From Acidobacteriota bacterium (GTDB lineage Bacteria; Acidobacteriota; Blastocatellia; Pyrinomonadales; Pyrinomonadaceae): a stretch of 38,818 nucleotides of DNA. Each line of letters opens with the position of its first letter. The stretch's first letter is position 1. Positions 8,329-15,936 of this stretch are shown here, in pieces. The notes beneath the pieces are model-generated. The model was not told the origin of the DNA and ran no database searches. It saw nothing but the letters and a program-made list of their open reading frames with translations. Both the position numbers and the translations under genes were made by a program. The stretch covers positions 1-38,818 of the forward strand of contig QHXM01000061.1 of assembly GCA_003222945.1 (NCBI GenBank), given 5' to 3'.

Positions 8329-9276
8329 TCAAGTAACTAAATTGCGCGGCTTGCCCGACGCGAATGCTTCGAGGTTTTCGATCAATTGATCTGCAAGTGT
8401 CTGCATAGCCTCGCGGCTCGCCCAGGCGATGTGCGGCGTGAGAATGAAATTGGGCAGGTTAAGATTAAGAAGCAGATTCCCTTCACGCGGCGGTTCTTTC
8501 GTCAGAACGTCGAAGCCCGCGCCGGCAATTGAGCCAGAGCGCAAAGCTTCTACCAGAGATATTTCATCAACCAGCCCGCCACGCGCAGTGTTAATTAGAA
8601 TCGCATCGCGCCGCATCATCCGAAACTCTTCACGACCGATAAGCCCGCGCGTCTCATCACTGAGCGGGCAATGAAGAGTGATGATGTCGCTTGTGCGCAA
8701 GACATCTTCAAAGCTTGTTCTTCCCTCACGACGCGCACGCGCCTCCTTATGTTCCGAGATGAGAACGCGCATTCCAAAAGCGAGCGCAAGTTTCTCAACA
8801 GCCCGCCCAAGCGTTCCGTAACCTATAATGCCGAGCGTGCTCGCGTCTAGGTCGCGTATCGTGTGCGTGAGCAGGCAGAAACCGCTCGCTTGCTGCCACA
8901 GCCCGCGCTCTAAGTCCTCACAATAGCTTAGGAGATTGCGCCTGAGCGCAAGAATCAACATGAAAACATGTTCAGGTACGGAGTTGCGCGCGTAGTTGCG
9001 AACATTCGAGACGGGGAGATTTCGGCGTCGGCAATAGTCCAGGTCCACTATATCAATGCCCGTCGCTGCGACGGCTATGAATTTAAGGCCGGGCAACTCA
9101 GATAGTGAATCGGCGCGCAAGGGAACTTTGTTGGTGATGGCGATGGTCGCTTCCTTCAATCTTTCTATAACCTCAGAAGGCGCAGTCGTCTCATGCTCAA
9201 CCCATTCGTGCTCGAAGTCGGGGCGGCGCAAGTTAGCAATCAACGTGCTGCGGTCCAGAAAGACTATGCGCTGCAT
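8329..9276 (-). CDS. D-2-hydroxyacid dehydrogenase (NAD-dependent)
   Basis: A 315-residue enzyme of the D-isomer-specific 2-hydroxyacid dehydrogenase family, reducing 2-keto acids such as hydroxypyruvate or glyoxylate with NAD(P)H. The Rossmann motif GYGTLGRAVEKLA is in the middle. The catalytic Arg lies in NTARGGLVDE, the Glu in GFDVLTKEPP and the His in LTPHIAW, in the family's order and spacing. Size and motifs fit glycerate/hydroxypyruvate-type members, but the substrate cannot be fixed from sequence. The track uses a TTG at 9285; I prefer the ATG three codons in (9276), though neither has a strong ribosome site. Confidence 0.92.
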   Translation of the reverse strand: MQRIVFLDRSTLIANLRRPDFEHEWVEHETTAPSEVIERLKEATIAITNKVPLRADSLSELPGLKFIAVAATGIDIVDLDYCRRRNLPVSNVRNYARNSVPEHVFMLILALRRNLLSYCEDLERGLWQQASGFCLLTHTIRDLDASTLGIIGYGTLGRAVEKLALAFGMRVLISEHKEARARREGRTSFEDVLRTSDIITLHCPLSDETRGLIGREEFRMMRRDAILINTARGGLVDEISLVEALRSGSIAGAGFDVLTKEPPREGNLLLNLNLPNFILTPHIAWASREAMQTLADQLIENLEAFASGKPRNLVT

Positions 9277-9344
9277 GATTGCCAAGTATGAAGGATTGAG
9301 GCTCTGTGAGGGAAGCCTGATTGAAACCAGACCACCGCGAAAAT

Positions 9345-9836
9345 TTATCTTGCGCCCTTCTTACGAGGTCTTCTCTTGCTCGCAAGATTTTTCACGCGGT
9401 AAGTGACAAGCACGCAGCCGTTCTTGAAAGGTCTTGATTCAATCAACTCGAGATCAATCTGATGATTCATTTCGAGAAAGAGAGGAATGCCGCGCCCCAG
9501 CAAGATGGGATGAATGTTTAAGACTATCTCGTCAACCAGATTTTCTTCAAGAAGCGTTTTCGCAAACTCGCCTCCGCCCATCAAAAAGATGTCCTTGCCC
9601 TCTTCACTCTTCAGCGCCCGGACGAACCCGGCGGCATCCGTCGAAACTATCTCGACCGACTGGTCTTCGCTCGCCTTCAACGTGCGCGAGAAGACATAAG
9701 TTTTCATGCCTGCGGAAGGATTGCTCTTGCCTTTGCTCATTTGAAGCGTGACCTCGAAGGTTTTCCGCCCCATCAGGATCGTGTCAATCGTCTTCCAGTA
9801 ATCTCTCAGGTATTCAGCCGCTTCCTTGCCCGACAT
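9345..9836 (-). CDS. dihydrofolate reductase family protein (RibD C-terminal-like), N-terminus apparently lost
   Basis: The 163-residue ORF from the ATG at 9836 covers most of a YyaP/YwjB-like dihydrofolate reductase-fold protein: DTILMGRKTFEV, KDIFLMGGGEFAKTLLEE and the closing strands are present. Homologous reading does not begin at that ATG. Translating upstream in frame gives KITYGCANSLDNYIARPD, the expected first strand and loop of the family, back to 9908, where TGA stops the frame. There is no ATG, GTG or TTG in that 24-codon stretch, so the first strand has no usual initiation codon. If translation starts at 9836 the first strand, which lines the cofactor pocket, is missing. One extra A in the AAA at the junction would account for loss of a GTG start. 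Possibly a pseudogene. Confidence 0.75.
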   Translation of the reverse strand: MSGKEAAEYLRDYWKTIDTILMGRKTFEVTLQMSKGKSNPSAGMKTYVFSRTLKASEDQSVEIVSTDAAGFVRALKSEEGKDIFLMGGGEFAKTLLEENLVDEIVLNIHPILLGRGIPLFLEMNHQIDLELIESRPFKNGCVLVTYRVKNLASKRRPRKKGAR

Positions 9837-9922
9837 AATCCAGTCAAATGTGTGGTCCGGGCGCGCGATGTAATTGTCCAGGCTGTTAGCGCAACCGTAA
9901 GTTATCTTTCACGGCGCGAGAG
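9837..9922. other. junction where two divergent genes both lose their N-termini
   Basis: Minus-strand reading continues the RibD-type family up to 9908; plus-strand reading continues the WYL regulator back to 9890 (RNRKLSFTARELARR) before a TAG at 9887-9889. The two family-like readings overlap by about 19 bases, leaving no room for promoters, ribosome sites or start codons of either gene. This points to a small deletion, or a misassembly, of the divergent promoter region. Confidence 0.7.
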
Positions 9923-10825
9923 TTGGCGCGGCGGCTTGAAGTTTCTGAGCGGACCATTCACAGGGACATGGAGGCGCTAGGCATGGCTGGCGTTCCCATA
10001 GCGTCAGAGCGCGGCTCGCACGGTGGCTGGATATTGATAGAGGGCTACGAGACTCGTCTGACCGGACTGAATGAAGCGGAGATTCAGGCGCTCTTTCTAA
10101 CAAGACCTCAGCGACTGCTTGCAGATTTAAGTTTAGATAAGGCATCGGACGCGGCGCTCATAAAATTGTCCGCCGCGCTCCCTGCGATTTTCCGGCACGA
10201 CGCAGACTATGCGCGCCAAAGAATCTACGTGGACGTGACGGGCTGGAATCCGCGCGAAGAGAAAGCGACCTCTCTTCACACGTTGCAGGAGGCCATCTGG
10301 CAGGAGCGCAAAGTCTCTTTCATTTATGGGCATGATGAATGCAGGGGTGAACGCATCGTTGATCCGCTCGGCCTGGTTGCGAAGGGAAGCGTCTGGTATC
10401 TGGTCGCGGCTGTTCAAGGCGTTGTCAGAAGTTATCGTGTCTCACGCATAGAGGACGCGCAAATGTTAGAGGAGACTGCCGTGCGCCCGAAAGGTTTCGA
10501 CCTCGCAGCGTTCTGGGAAGAGTCTTCTGCGAAGTTTAAGACGAACCTTCCGAAATACTCAGCCACGCTTCGCGTAAGTCCTGCTGCCATCCATCGCTTG
10601 CCTTACGGCGGAAGGTTCGCGCGCGTAGAGAAGGTTCACGCGAGCGGCGAGGACGGTTGGGCGAAAGTTTCTATGCGGTTTCAATTTGAAGAAGAGGCGT
10701 GTGAGTATGTCTTGAGCTTTGGAACGCAGGTAGAAGTGATTGAACCATCGGAACTGCGCGAGAAGGTTGTTGAGATGGCGAAGAGTGTGATTGACTTTTA
10801 CTCAACCAAACCTGAATTACTCTAA
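9923..10825 (+). CDS. WYL-domain transcriptional regulator, N-terminus apparently truncated
   Basis: A 300-residue ORF of the YafY type: an N-terminal helix-turn-helix (LEVSERTIHRDMEALG), then a WYL domain with SVWYLVAA and SYRVSRIED, and a C-terminal WCX-like extension. Such proteins bind DNA and sense ligands through the WYL fold. The only start offered by the ORF track is a TTG inside the recognition region. In-frame residues RNRKLSFTARELA lie just upstream and belong to the family's usual N-terminus, yet a TAG precedes them and the first helix of about 20 residues is absent. The DNA-binding domain is therefore probably impaired unless translation begins at an unusual codon. It faces away from the RibD-type gene, a common regulator/target arrangement. 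Confidence 0.82.
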   Translation: MARRLEVSERTIHRDMEALGMAGVPIASERGSHGGWILIEGYETRLTGLNEAEIQALFLTRPQRLLADLSLDKASDAALIKLSAALPAIFRHDADYARQRIYVDVTGWNPREEKATSLHTLQEAIWQERKVSFIYGHDECRGERIVDPLGLVAKGSVWYLVAAVQGVVRSYRVSRIEDAQMLEETAVRPKGFDLAAFWEESSAKFKTNLPKYSATLRVSPAAIHRLPYGGRFARVEKVHASGEDGWAKVSMRFQFEEEACEYVLSFGTQVEVIEPSELREKVVEMAKSVIDFYSTKPELL

Positions 10826-10831
10826 CAAATT

Positions 10832-12886
10832 TCATTTGATGCTAACCACAACATCGCTCCGGCTCGTAGCGCCGCTCGCGGTTGTGACGACGACTGAAGC
10901 TGTGCCTGTTACGCCGTCCGGGATGCGGACGTTGATTTGGTCAAGGCCGCCAAAGTCGCCTGATGGTCCTGCGTATTCGACCGTTGCAGCCTGTCCTCCT
11001 ATGCGAACAGTGAGGGGCAGAGAGTTGCGCCAGCCCGTGCCGAAGAGCGCGACGACCGTAGCTTGCCCCGAAGTCTTAGCATTGAACGGAGAGCGCGTGT
11101 ACTGCATTCCAGATGTCATAAGCGCAACGCCCTCGCCTGCTCCGTTCTGTGAAATTGTAAAGAGTCCGGGATTGTCGTTTGAGACCGTGACATCGTCTGC
11201 CGCTATCACGTTGCCGTTCACGTAAACGACCACAGAGCCAACGCCTGCGCCCGCCGCGTCCGCAACATAAATATTGATCTGCGAATCGTTGAAGGAGAGC
11301 ACGGGAACTGTTCGCCCTTCTATGCGGACTTGAACGCCGCGCGCAGAAGCATCCGCGCTACTGTTGCCGCTTCTGCCTAGCGTCAAGCCTGTGCCGAAGA
11401 TTGTTGCGAGGCCGCCTTTCGCAGCGTTCCCGCGAAGGCTCGCGCTATTGGTCATCGTAAGACGTGCGATGGCGGGAAGCGCAGTCTCAACACCGAAGCT
11501 TAGACCTGAGAGCGCCTGCGTGCTTCCATTATCTGCGCTAGCGAAGATAGAGCCGTCGCGCAACACGCCGTTTAGCGCAGGGTCTGGGAAAGCATCAATC
11601 TGCGGAGTGCCCAAATTGCCTCCGTCTTTCGTAAGATCGGCTGCGCCCGAAGCATCCTCTATGACATAAACAGTTCCCTCGCGGTCCGTCGTGAGTCCAT
11701 GAAAGATTAAATTGTTATCAATCGAGAGACCTTCGACCACGACCACATCTCGATCAGCGCGCCCGTCCGAGTTATCGTCATAGAGCGCAAGCATCACAGT
11801 GTCGTTGCCGACCGAATGCGAGAAGACGACGCCGCGCGAGTTCGTTGCTATGTCGAGGGGAGCGTCGTTCGAGAAGCGATAACGATAGTAAGGTGTGGCG
11901 TCGAGCGTGTCCGGGATGCCGTCCGCGTTCGTATCGCGCACGATGCGCAACTCGTCGGAATCAAAATCTGCAATCAACAGATCGTTGTTCGGAAGCAGAG
12001 CGAGAGCGTTCGCGTTGTTGAGTTGATTGCTTCCCACATGGACGAGGATGCGCGAGAGTGAACTATCAAAGCCGCCAGTCGAAGGATCGCGCACAAGAAG
12101 CACGACGCCAGCCGAAGGCTCGTTGTTAGGATCATTCGGATTGCTGAAATTGTAGTAGCCGCTAGAAGAGACTATGACGAACTCACGCCCAGAGCGTGAC
12201 GTGCCGGAGACGACCGCAGCGGCTGAAGGAAGGCCGAAGTCGCGCTCCAGATCGAATGTGCTTGACGAATCGCGCACGTAATCGCCATTCGTATCGAGCG
12301 CCGTCACGAGCACACCAACGCGGCGATTGTTGAGCGTCGCGGAATAGACTTCATAGCGAGCGCCTGAGCGTGCAATCGCAACGTCAAACGCGCCGCCGCT
12401 CGCATCAAACGTAGTCCTTTCATCAGCCGCAAGATCGCCCGTCGCATCAACGTACTGCTCAACTGTTCCGGCTGAAGACTGGATATTCAACTCAGATGTG
12501 TGCAGAATCCAACTCAAGGGCGTGCCCGCCAGAATGCGCGGGAGTGAGACTGAATCCTGCTGCATAATGCTCGAAGCTAATTTGCTTCTGACAAGCCGCG
12601 CAGGAGGTTTCAGTTTATCAGTGCCCCCGCCTTCCGCTCTCATCTCATCGCCGGAAACAGAAGTGCGCTCAGGAAGCGTTGCTTTGATCTGCATGGGCGC
12701 GTATCCGCCTTTGCGCTTCCCAAGCGTGGATTCATTCGTGCGAGCATTGAGAGCGCGCTCAACATCCGGCTTGAGTCTTTCATCAACGCGGTTCTGAGCG
12801 CGTACTAAAGGAGCGAAGGGAGAGAGCGCGAGCAGACAAACGACGAGACTTGCGCTTGCTTTGTGATGTAAACTTTCGGTTCGCAT
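10832..12886 (-). CDS. large secreted protein with beta-propeller-like repeats and C-terminal TIGR03437-like domain
   Basis: A 684-residue precursor. The start at ATG 12886 gives MRTESLHHKASASLVVCLLA with cleavage near VRAQ; the track's first codon is a GTG nine codons upstream without support. Residues about 140-480 contain repeated blades and Asp-rich loops such as DTNADGIPDTLD and DDNSDGRADRD, consistent with calcium-binding FG-GAP or NHL-type repeats. The last 210 residues (GLATIFGTGLTL, SQINIYVADAAG, DQINVRIPDG) match the domain known as TIGR03437, abundant in Acidobacteriota exported proteins. The protein is probably extracellular or cell-surface; no enzymatic motif is seen. It ends 7 bases from the convergent WYL gene. 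Confidence 0.85.
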   Translation of the reverse strand: MRTESLHHKASASLVVCLLALSPFAPLVRAQNRVDERLKPDVERALNARTNESTLGKRKGGYAPMQIKATLPERTSVSGDEMRAEGGGTDKLKPPARLVRSKLASSIMQQDSVSLPRILAGTPLSWILHTSELNIQSSAGTVEQYVDATGDLAADERTTFDASGGAFDVAIARSGARYEVYSATLNNRRVGVLVTALDTNGDYVRDSSSTFDLERDFGLPSAAAVVSGTSRSGREFVIVSSSGYYNFSNPNDPNNEPSAGVVLLVRDPSTGGFDSSLSRILVHVGSNQLNNANALALLPNNDLLIADFDSDELRIVRDTNADGIPDTLDATPYYRYRFSNDAPLDIATNSRGVVFSHSVGNDTVMLALYDDNSDGRADRDVVVVEGLSIDNNLIFHGLTTDREGTVYVIEDASGAADLTKDGGNLGTPQIDAFPDPALNGVLRDGSIFASADNGSTQALSGLSFGVETALPAIARLTMTNSASLRGNAAKGGLATIFGTGLTLGRSGNSSADASARGVQVRIEGRTVPVLSFNDSQINIYVADAAGAGVGSVVVYVNGNVIAADDVTVSNDNPGLFTISQNGAGEGVALMTSGMQYTRSPFNAKTSGQATVVALFGTGWRNSLPLTVRIGGQAATVEYAGPSGDFGGLDQINVRIPDGVTGTASVVVTTASGATSRSDVVVSIK

Positions 12887-12895
12887 GATGAATCG

Positions 12896-12926
12896 CCACT
12901 TATGAGTTACCACTTATGAGTTGCCA
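12896..12926. repeat. short tandem heptamer repeat upstream of the TIGR03437-like gene
   Basis: The string reads as heptamers CCACTTA/TGAGTTA/CCACTTA/TGAGTTG/CCACTAG, i.e. a 14-bp direct repeat just upstream of the gene starting at 12886. It abuts the nested element at 12921. Confidence 0.6.
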
Positions 12927-13043
12927 CTAGCACGAGCCTAGTGGGACAAGATTGGTAACGGAATTGATAGGCTTTAGCCGAAATCTTTCGGCTAAAGCCT
13001 GCCTCTCTCTTCATTGCCATCCTACAGCTAAAGCTGTAGGCAA
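12921..13043. repeat. nested palindromic element, copy 1
   Basis: Outer ends TTGCCACTAG... and ...CTGTAGGCAA; the centre is a perfect 15-bp inverted repeat, AGGCTTTAGCCGAAA (12969-12983) with TTTCGGCTAAAGCCT (12986-13000), and a further palindrome CCTACAGCT/AGCTGTAGG lies at 13021-13040. The same architecture recurs at 17325-17488. It sits between two minus-strand genes, upstream of the one starting at 12886. Confidence 0.85.
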
Positions 13044-13120
13044 TTTATCTAACAACTTAAATTCCAATATCATGTCCTTACAGTTCAAACTTTCTTAAAC
13101 CCCGGCGGACTCGGCGCATC

Positions 13121-15223
13121 TCAACGATTGTCCGGCTTTGACACTCGCGCTGGTCCGTCTTCGTTACGTTCACGCCGTTGCTCCGCTGGTTTCGACTCTT
13201 CCCGGCGCGGCGGAGCTTCCTGTTTAGGTTCTGGACGCGGCTCTTGCTTAGGCTCTGGCTTTGGCTCTGGACGAGACTCAGGCGGAGCAGGTCTCGGTTC
13301 TGGCCTCGACTCAGGTTTAGGCTCAGGGCGCGACTCCGGTATGCGTTCGGGTCTGGGCGAATACCTAGGCTCCGGGCGGCGTTCAGGCTCAGGCTTGGCT
13401 TCAGGTCTCTCTTCTCTTCGCTGTGGACGCTGCGTAGTCTCGCCGCCTTCGTTGTTGCGCGCGGGCGAGACGGGTCTTCGACGCGGCTCTGGTTCGCTTT
13501 CACGAATGGAGGGCTGCTCTTCGCTCGGCGACACGGTGCGACCTTCGCCCGGATTCACGCGCGCAGGTCGAGCGGGACGCTCATTCAAAGGTGTCGAAGA
13601 GTTTCCGTCGCCGCCGCGCTCAACCGCCGGGCGCTCCTGTGAACGATTGCGCGGAGGCCGAGCGACCGCGCCCGTGTTTACAGAATCAACGCCGACTCCG
13701 CCGTTCACATCAGCGCCAGAAACGGAGCGCGGCTCGCGCCCGTTGTAGAGCCGCGTGCGGCGAAGTTCAGTGTCGAGCGCCACACCCGGCAAACGCGTCG
13801 CCGCTCCCGTCGGACGCTCCGGCAACGCTCGTGTGAAACCTGTAGAAGAGGGTGAGCGCGCGGGCGCTGTAGTGGTCCGAGCCGTGCGGCGATCACTCTC
13901 CGCTCTGTTTGTAGCATCATCGCTTGGTGTAATCGGCAAGCGACCGCGCACGGGTTCAGTTGTGACTGCTCGACGCGCGATCTCATCCGCCGCTCGCTCA
14001 GGTCGCGCAGCGTGTCGCCCGAAGTCGCGCGCAGGCACACTTGTGATTGCTCGAAGGTAAGCGGGGTTCGTGCGCTGCAACCTTGCAAGATCGTTTGAGC
14101 GCAGAGCTTCAAGACGTTGATAGTAGCGGCTGCGCGGATCGCGTTGGCCGTAAGCTAACGGATACCAGCAGACGCGCTCGCCGTAAGATGTCGGGACATA
14201 GACGAAGACTACTAGCGCCGGACGCCACCAGTTTCTATGCTGAGTGTGCGTGCGCGGAACCCAGCACCAGTTGTTCTGGTAATAGACCCAGCGACCGTAG
14301 TGATAAGGCGCCCAGCCCCAGGGTTCATCCGCAACCCATGTCCAACCGTAAGGCGGACACCAGACCCAGTTGCCGTAACGATAGGGCGCCCAGTCCGTGT
14401 AACTGCTAACGCTCGCTCTGAACGGACTCCATACCCAACCGTAATCGTTTGAATAGACCCACTCGCCGTAAGCGTCCAACTCTTCAGCGCCCCAAACGTC
14501 TGTGTCGTAGTAAACGTCGCGCCCGTCGAAGTGAAGATTAGTGGCGAGGAATCGTTCGCGCTCGTCAACCCAGGTGTCCCAGTTGTCGCGCGCCTCCGCA
14601 TAATTCAAATTCCAGTCGCCCGCATCACTCCCGTTTGAGACGAGTTCGGCTGTGTGGCCCTCGCGCAAAGTAAAGCCGGATGTCTCCGAGTAGATTCGCG
14701 CCTGCCCGCCATCGCGCACGGTGAGCCGCACGCTTCCCGTATCAGAAACGTCAACGCGATAGAGGCCGCGATTTTCAGCAGCCAGAGTCGTTCCGGGAGC
14801 GTCAACCTCGAAATACTCTTTGCTGTGGTCAAGGCGCGCGAGCCGAAAGGTTGCAACACCTTCAGAGAGACTGAGCGCAACGCCTTCATCGCGCAGCGTA
14901 ACGAGGCGAAGGACGGAATCCGGTCCGATGCGAATGAAGTTGCGCGCGTCAATCTGTATTTCGAGGCGCGCATCCATCCCTGCCGTTGCGAGCGTGTCGC
15001 CTTCCACGAGCGGGACGTTGACGTGCGCCGTCTCCCAAGTGCGGCTGCCGCTTCGCTTCAATTGAACGTTGCCGCGAATCAGAGTCACACGAGCGACGCG
15101 CGCAGTCTCATCGTATTCATCCGCATCCTTTTCATCGTCTGCGCGGACCGGAACTGTGAAAGTTGCGAGCAAAAGAAAGAGCAGAAAGAGAGATGTAGAA
15201 AAGATAGGCCGCAAGTTGCGCAT
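13121..15223 (-). CDS. FecR-domain protein with Trp/Tyr-rich DUF6600-like block and long Pro/Glu/Arg-rich tail
   Basis: A 700-residue exported protein. A signal peptide (FLLFLLLATFTVPVRA) is followed by a FecR-like domain at about 40-200 (VTLIRGNVQLKRSG, FEVDAPGTTLAAENRGLYRV). Residues about 230-380 are packed with Trp and Tyr in short repeats such as YGEWVYSNDYGWVWSP and YRYGNWVWCPPYGW, a pattern I associate with DUF6600. The last 300 residues are low complexity, ending in repeats of RPEP/KPES type that are disordered and highly charged. The ATG at 15223 has AAAGGAG 10 bases upstream; the GTG at 15232 used by the track lies too close to that site. Probably a periplasmic or envelope-associated scaffold; no sigma/anti-sigma partner is adjacent. 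Antisense ORFs here are shadows of its biased composition. Confidence 0.86.
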   Translation of the reverse strand: MRNLRPIFSTSLFLLFLLLATFTVPVRADDEKDADEYDETARVARVTLIRGNVQLKRSGSRTWETAHVNVPLVEGDTLATAGMDARLEIQIDARNFIRIGPDSVLRLVTLRDEGVALSLSEGVATFRLARLDHSKEYFEVDAPGTTLAAENRGLYRVDVSDTGSVRLTVRDGGQARIYSETSGFTLREGHTAELVSNGSDAGDWNLNYAEARDNWDTWVDERERFLATNLHFDGRDVYYDTDVWGAEELDAYGEWVYSNDYGWVWSPFRASVSSYTDWAPYRYGNWVWCPPYGWTWVADEPWGWAPYHYGRWVYYQNNWCWVPRTHTQHRNWWRPALVVFVYVPTSYGERVCWYPLAYGQRDPRSRYYQRLEALRSNDLARLQRTNPAYLRAITSVPARDFGRHAARPERAADEIARRAVTTEPVRGRLPITPSDDATNRAESDRRTARTTTAPARSPSSTGFTRALPERPTGAATRLPGVALDTELRRTRLYNGREPRSVSGADVNGGVGVDSVNTGAVARPPRNRSQERPAVERGGDGNSSTPLNERPARPARVNPGEGRTVSPSEEQPSIRESEPEPRRRPVSPARNNEGGETTQRPQRREERPEAKPEPERRPEPRYSPRPERIPESRPEPKPESRPEPRPAPPESRPEPKPEPKQEPRPEPKQEAPPRREESKPAEQRRERNEDGPARVSKPDNR
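13150..13420. repeat. low-complexity coding repeat (RPEP/KPES type) in the FecR-protein tail
   Basis: The plus strand shows recurring GGCTCTGG/GGTTCTGG/GACTCAGG words every 6-18 bases, coding on the minus strand for Arg-Pro-Glu-Pro and Lys-Pro-Glu-Ser repeats. Copy number probably varies between strains. Confidence 0.7.
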
Positions 15224-15936
15224 GGGCTTCACGCTCCTTTAGTTTTGAAACGTCAAGAAGGGAGTCGCTCGCTTTCAGGCTTAAGGTTCAGGCGCAGGGC
15301 AAAAGCTTTTAAGAAAAGCTGCGCGCAGTCTGGAGAGAGAAAAGCTTCGTGCGAGTGCTTCGTATCTGCTATTGAGCGCCGAGAGCAAGACTCATGCCTG
15401 CGCTTTTATCAGAGTAAGTGTTTACTTCTTTTCTTAAAATTTTCTTGCGAGCGTAAGGCAGCCCGGCATTTGTTTATGCCAGATGGTGTGCGCTCCGGCA
15501 CTATATGGGATGAGAGAAGGAGAAGATCAGTGCAGCCTGCGGGTCGCGGTGTGGGATCAATGAACGCAGCCTTGAGGATAACGTACTCAAGCGTAGGATC
15601 AACGAGCGCAAGCCTGCGGAGAACGAGCGCAGACGTCGGATTAACGAACTCAGGCTTGAGATCAACGAGCGCAACGTTGAGGATGATGAGCGCAGGCTTG
15701 GGATTAACGAGCGCAAGGCTGCGGAGAATGAGCGCAAGCGTTCGTTCGTTATCCGCACGGCTGCGTTCGTCATAATCAGGCGTGATTTCGCTATAATCTG
15801 CCGTGATTTCGTTATCGTCACGGCAGATTTCGCTATAATCACGCCTGATTATGACGAACGCAGGGCTGCGGGAAACATCCTCAAGCGTGCGCTAAGCCTA
15901 TGTTATGGCAAGTTTTATGGTCGCCCGGCATTGCAA
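15224..15936. other. 713-base intergenic region holding a minisatellite
   Basis: It lies between the FecR-protein start (15223, minus) and the end of the GH47 gene (15937, minus). Bases 15560-15895 are a 21-bp tandem array, described separately. Bases 15233-15559 contain the presumed promoter of the FecR gene and a short inverted word (AAAAGCTTTTAAGAAAAGCT near 15301); I find no supported gene. Two ORFs of the track (14654-15775 plus and 15501-15842 minus) run through it but only reflect the periodic array. Confidence 0.6.
15560..15895. repeat. 21-bp minisatellite, 16 units, with an internal inverted repeat
   Basis: Sixteen consecutive 21-base units in strict register, most resembling ACGAGCGCAAGCCTGCGGAGA, with variants (for example 15602, 15623, 15665, 15707). 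From 15749 the units switch to a partly inverted version (TCATAATCAGGCGTGATTTCG), and 15753-15787 pairs with 15837-15871 over 35 bases with about three mismatches. There are no unique spacers, so it is not a CRISPR. Being a multiple of three, each unit gives a seven-residue repeat on either strand (such as LRSLISS on the minus strand). Confidence 0.9.

Noticed and set aside
13128-13748. 206-residue plus-strand Gly/Ser/Arg-rich ORF
   Set aside because: Shadow of the Pro/Glu/Arg repeats of the FecR-domain protein on the other strand.
14654-15775. 373-codon plus-strand ORF
   Set aside because: It is antisense to the well-supported FecR-domain gene and then runs through the 21-bp array; no ribosome site, and its composition follows from the opposite strand.
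15501-15842. 113-residue minus-strand ORF of LRSLISS-type heptads
   Set aside because: The heptads are a direct result of the 21-bp period; the start is an unsupported GTG without a ribosome site. Kept only as a finding about the repeat.
15560-15895. CRISPR array
   Set aside because: Units are contiguous 21-mers without unique spacers, and no cas genes are present.
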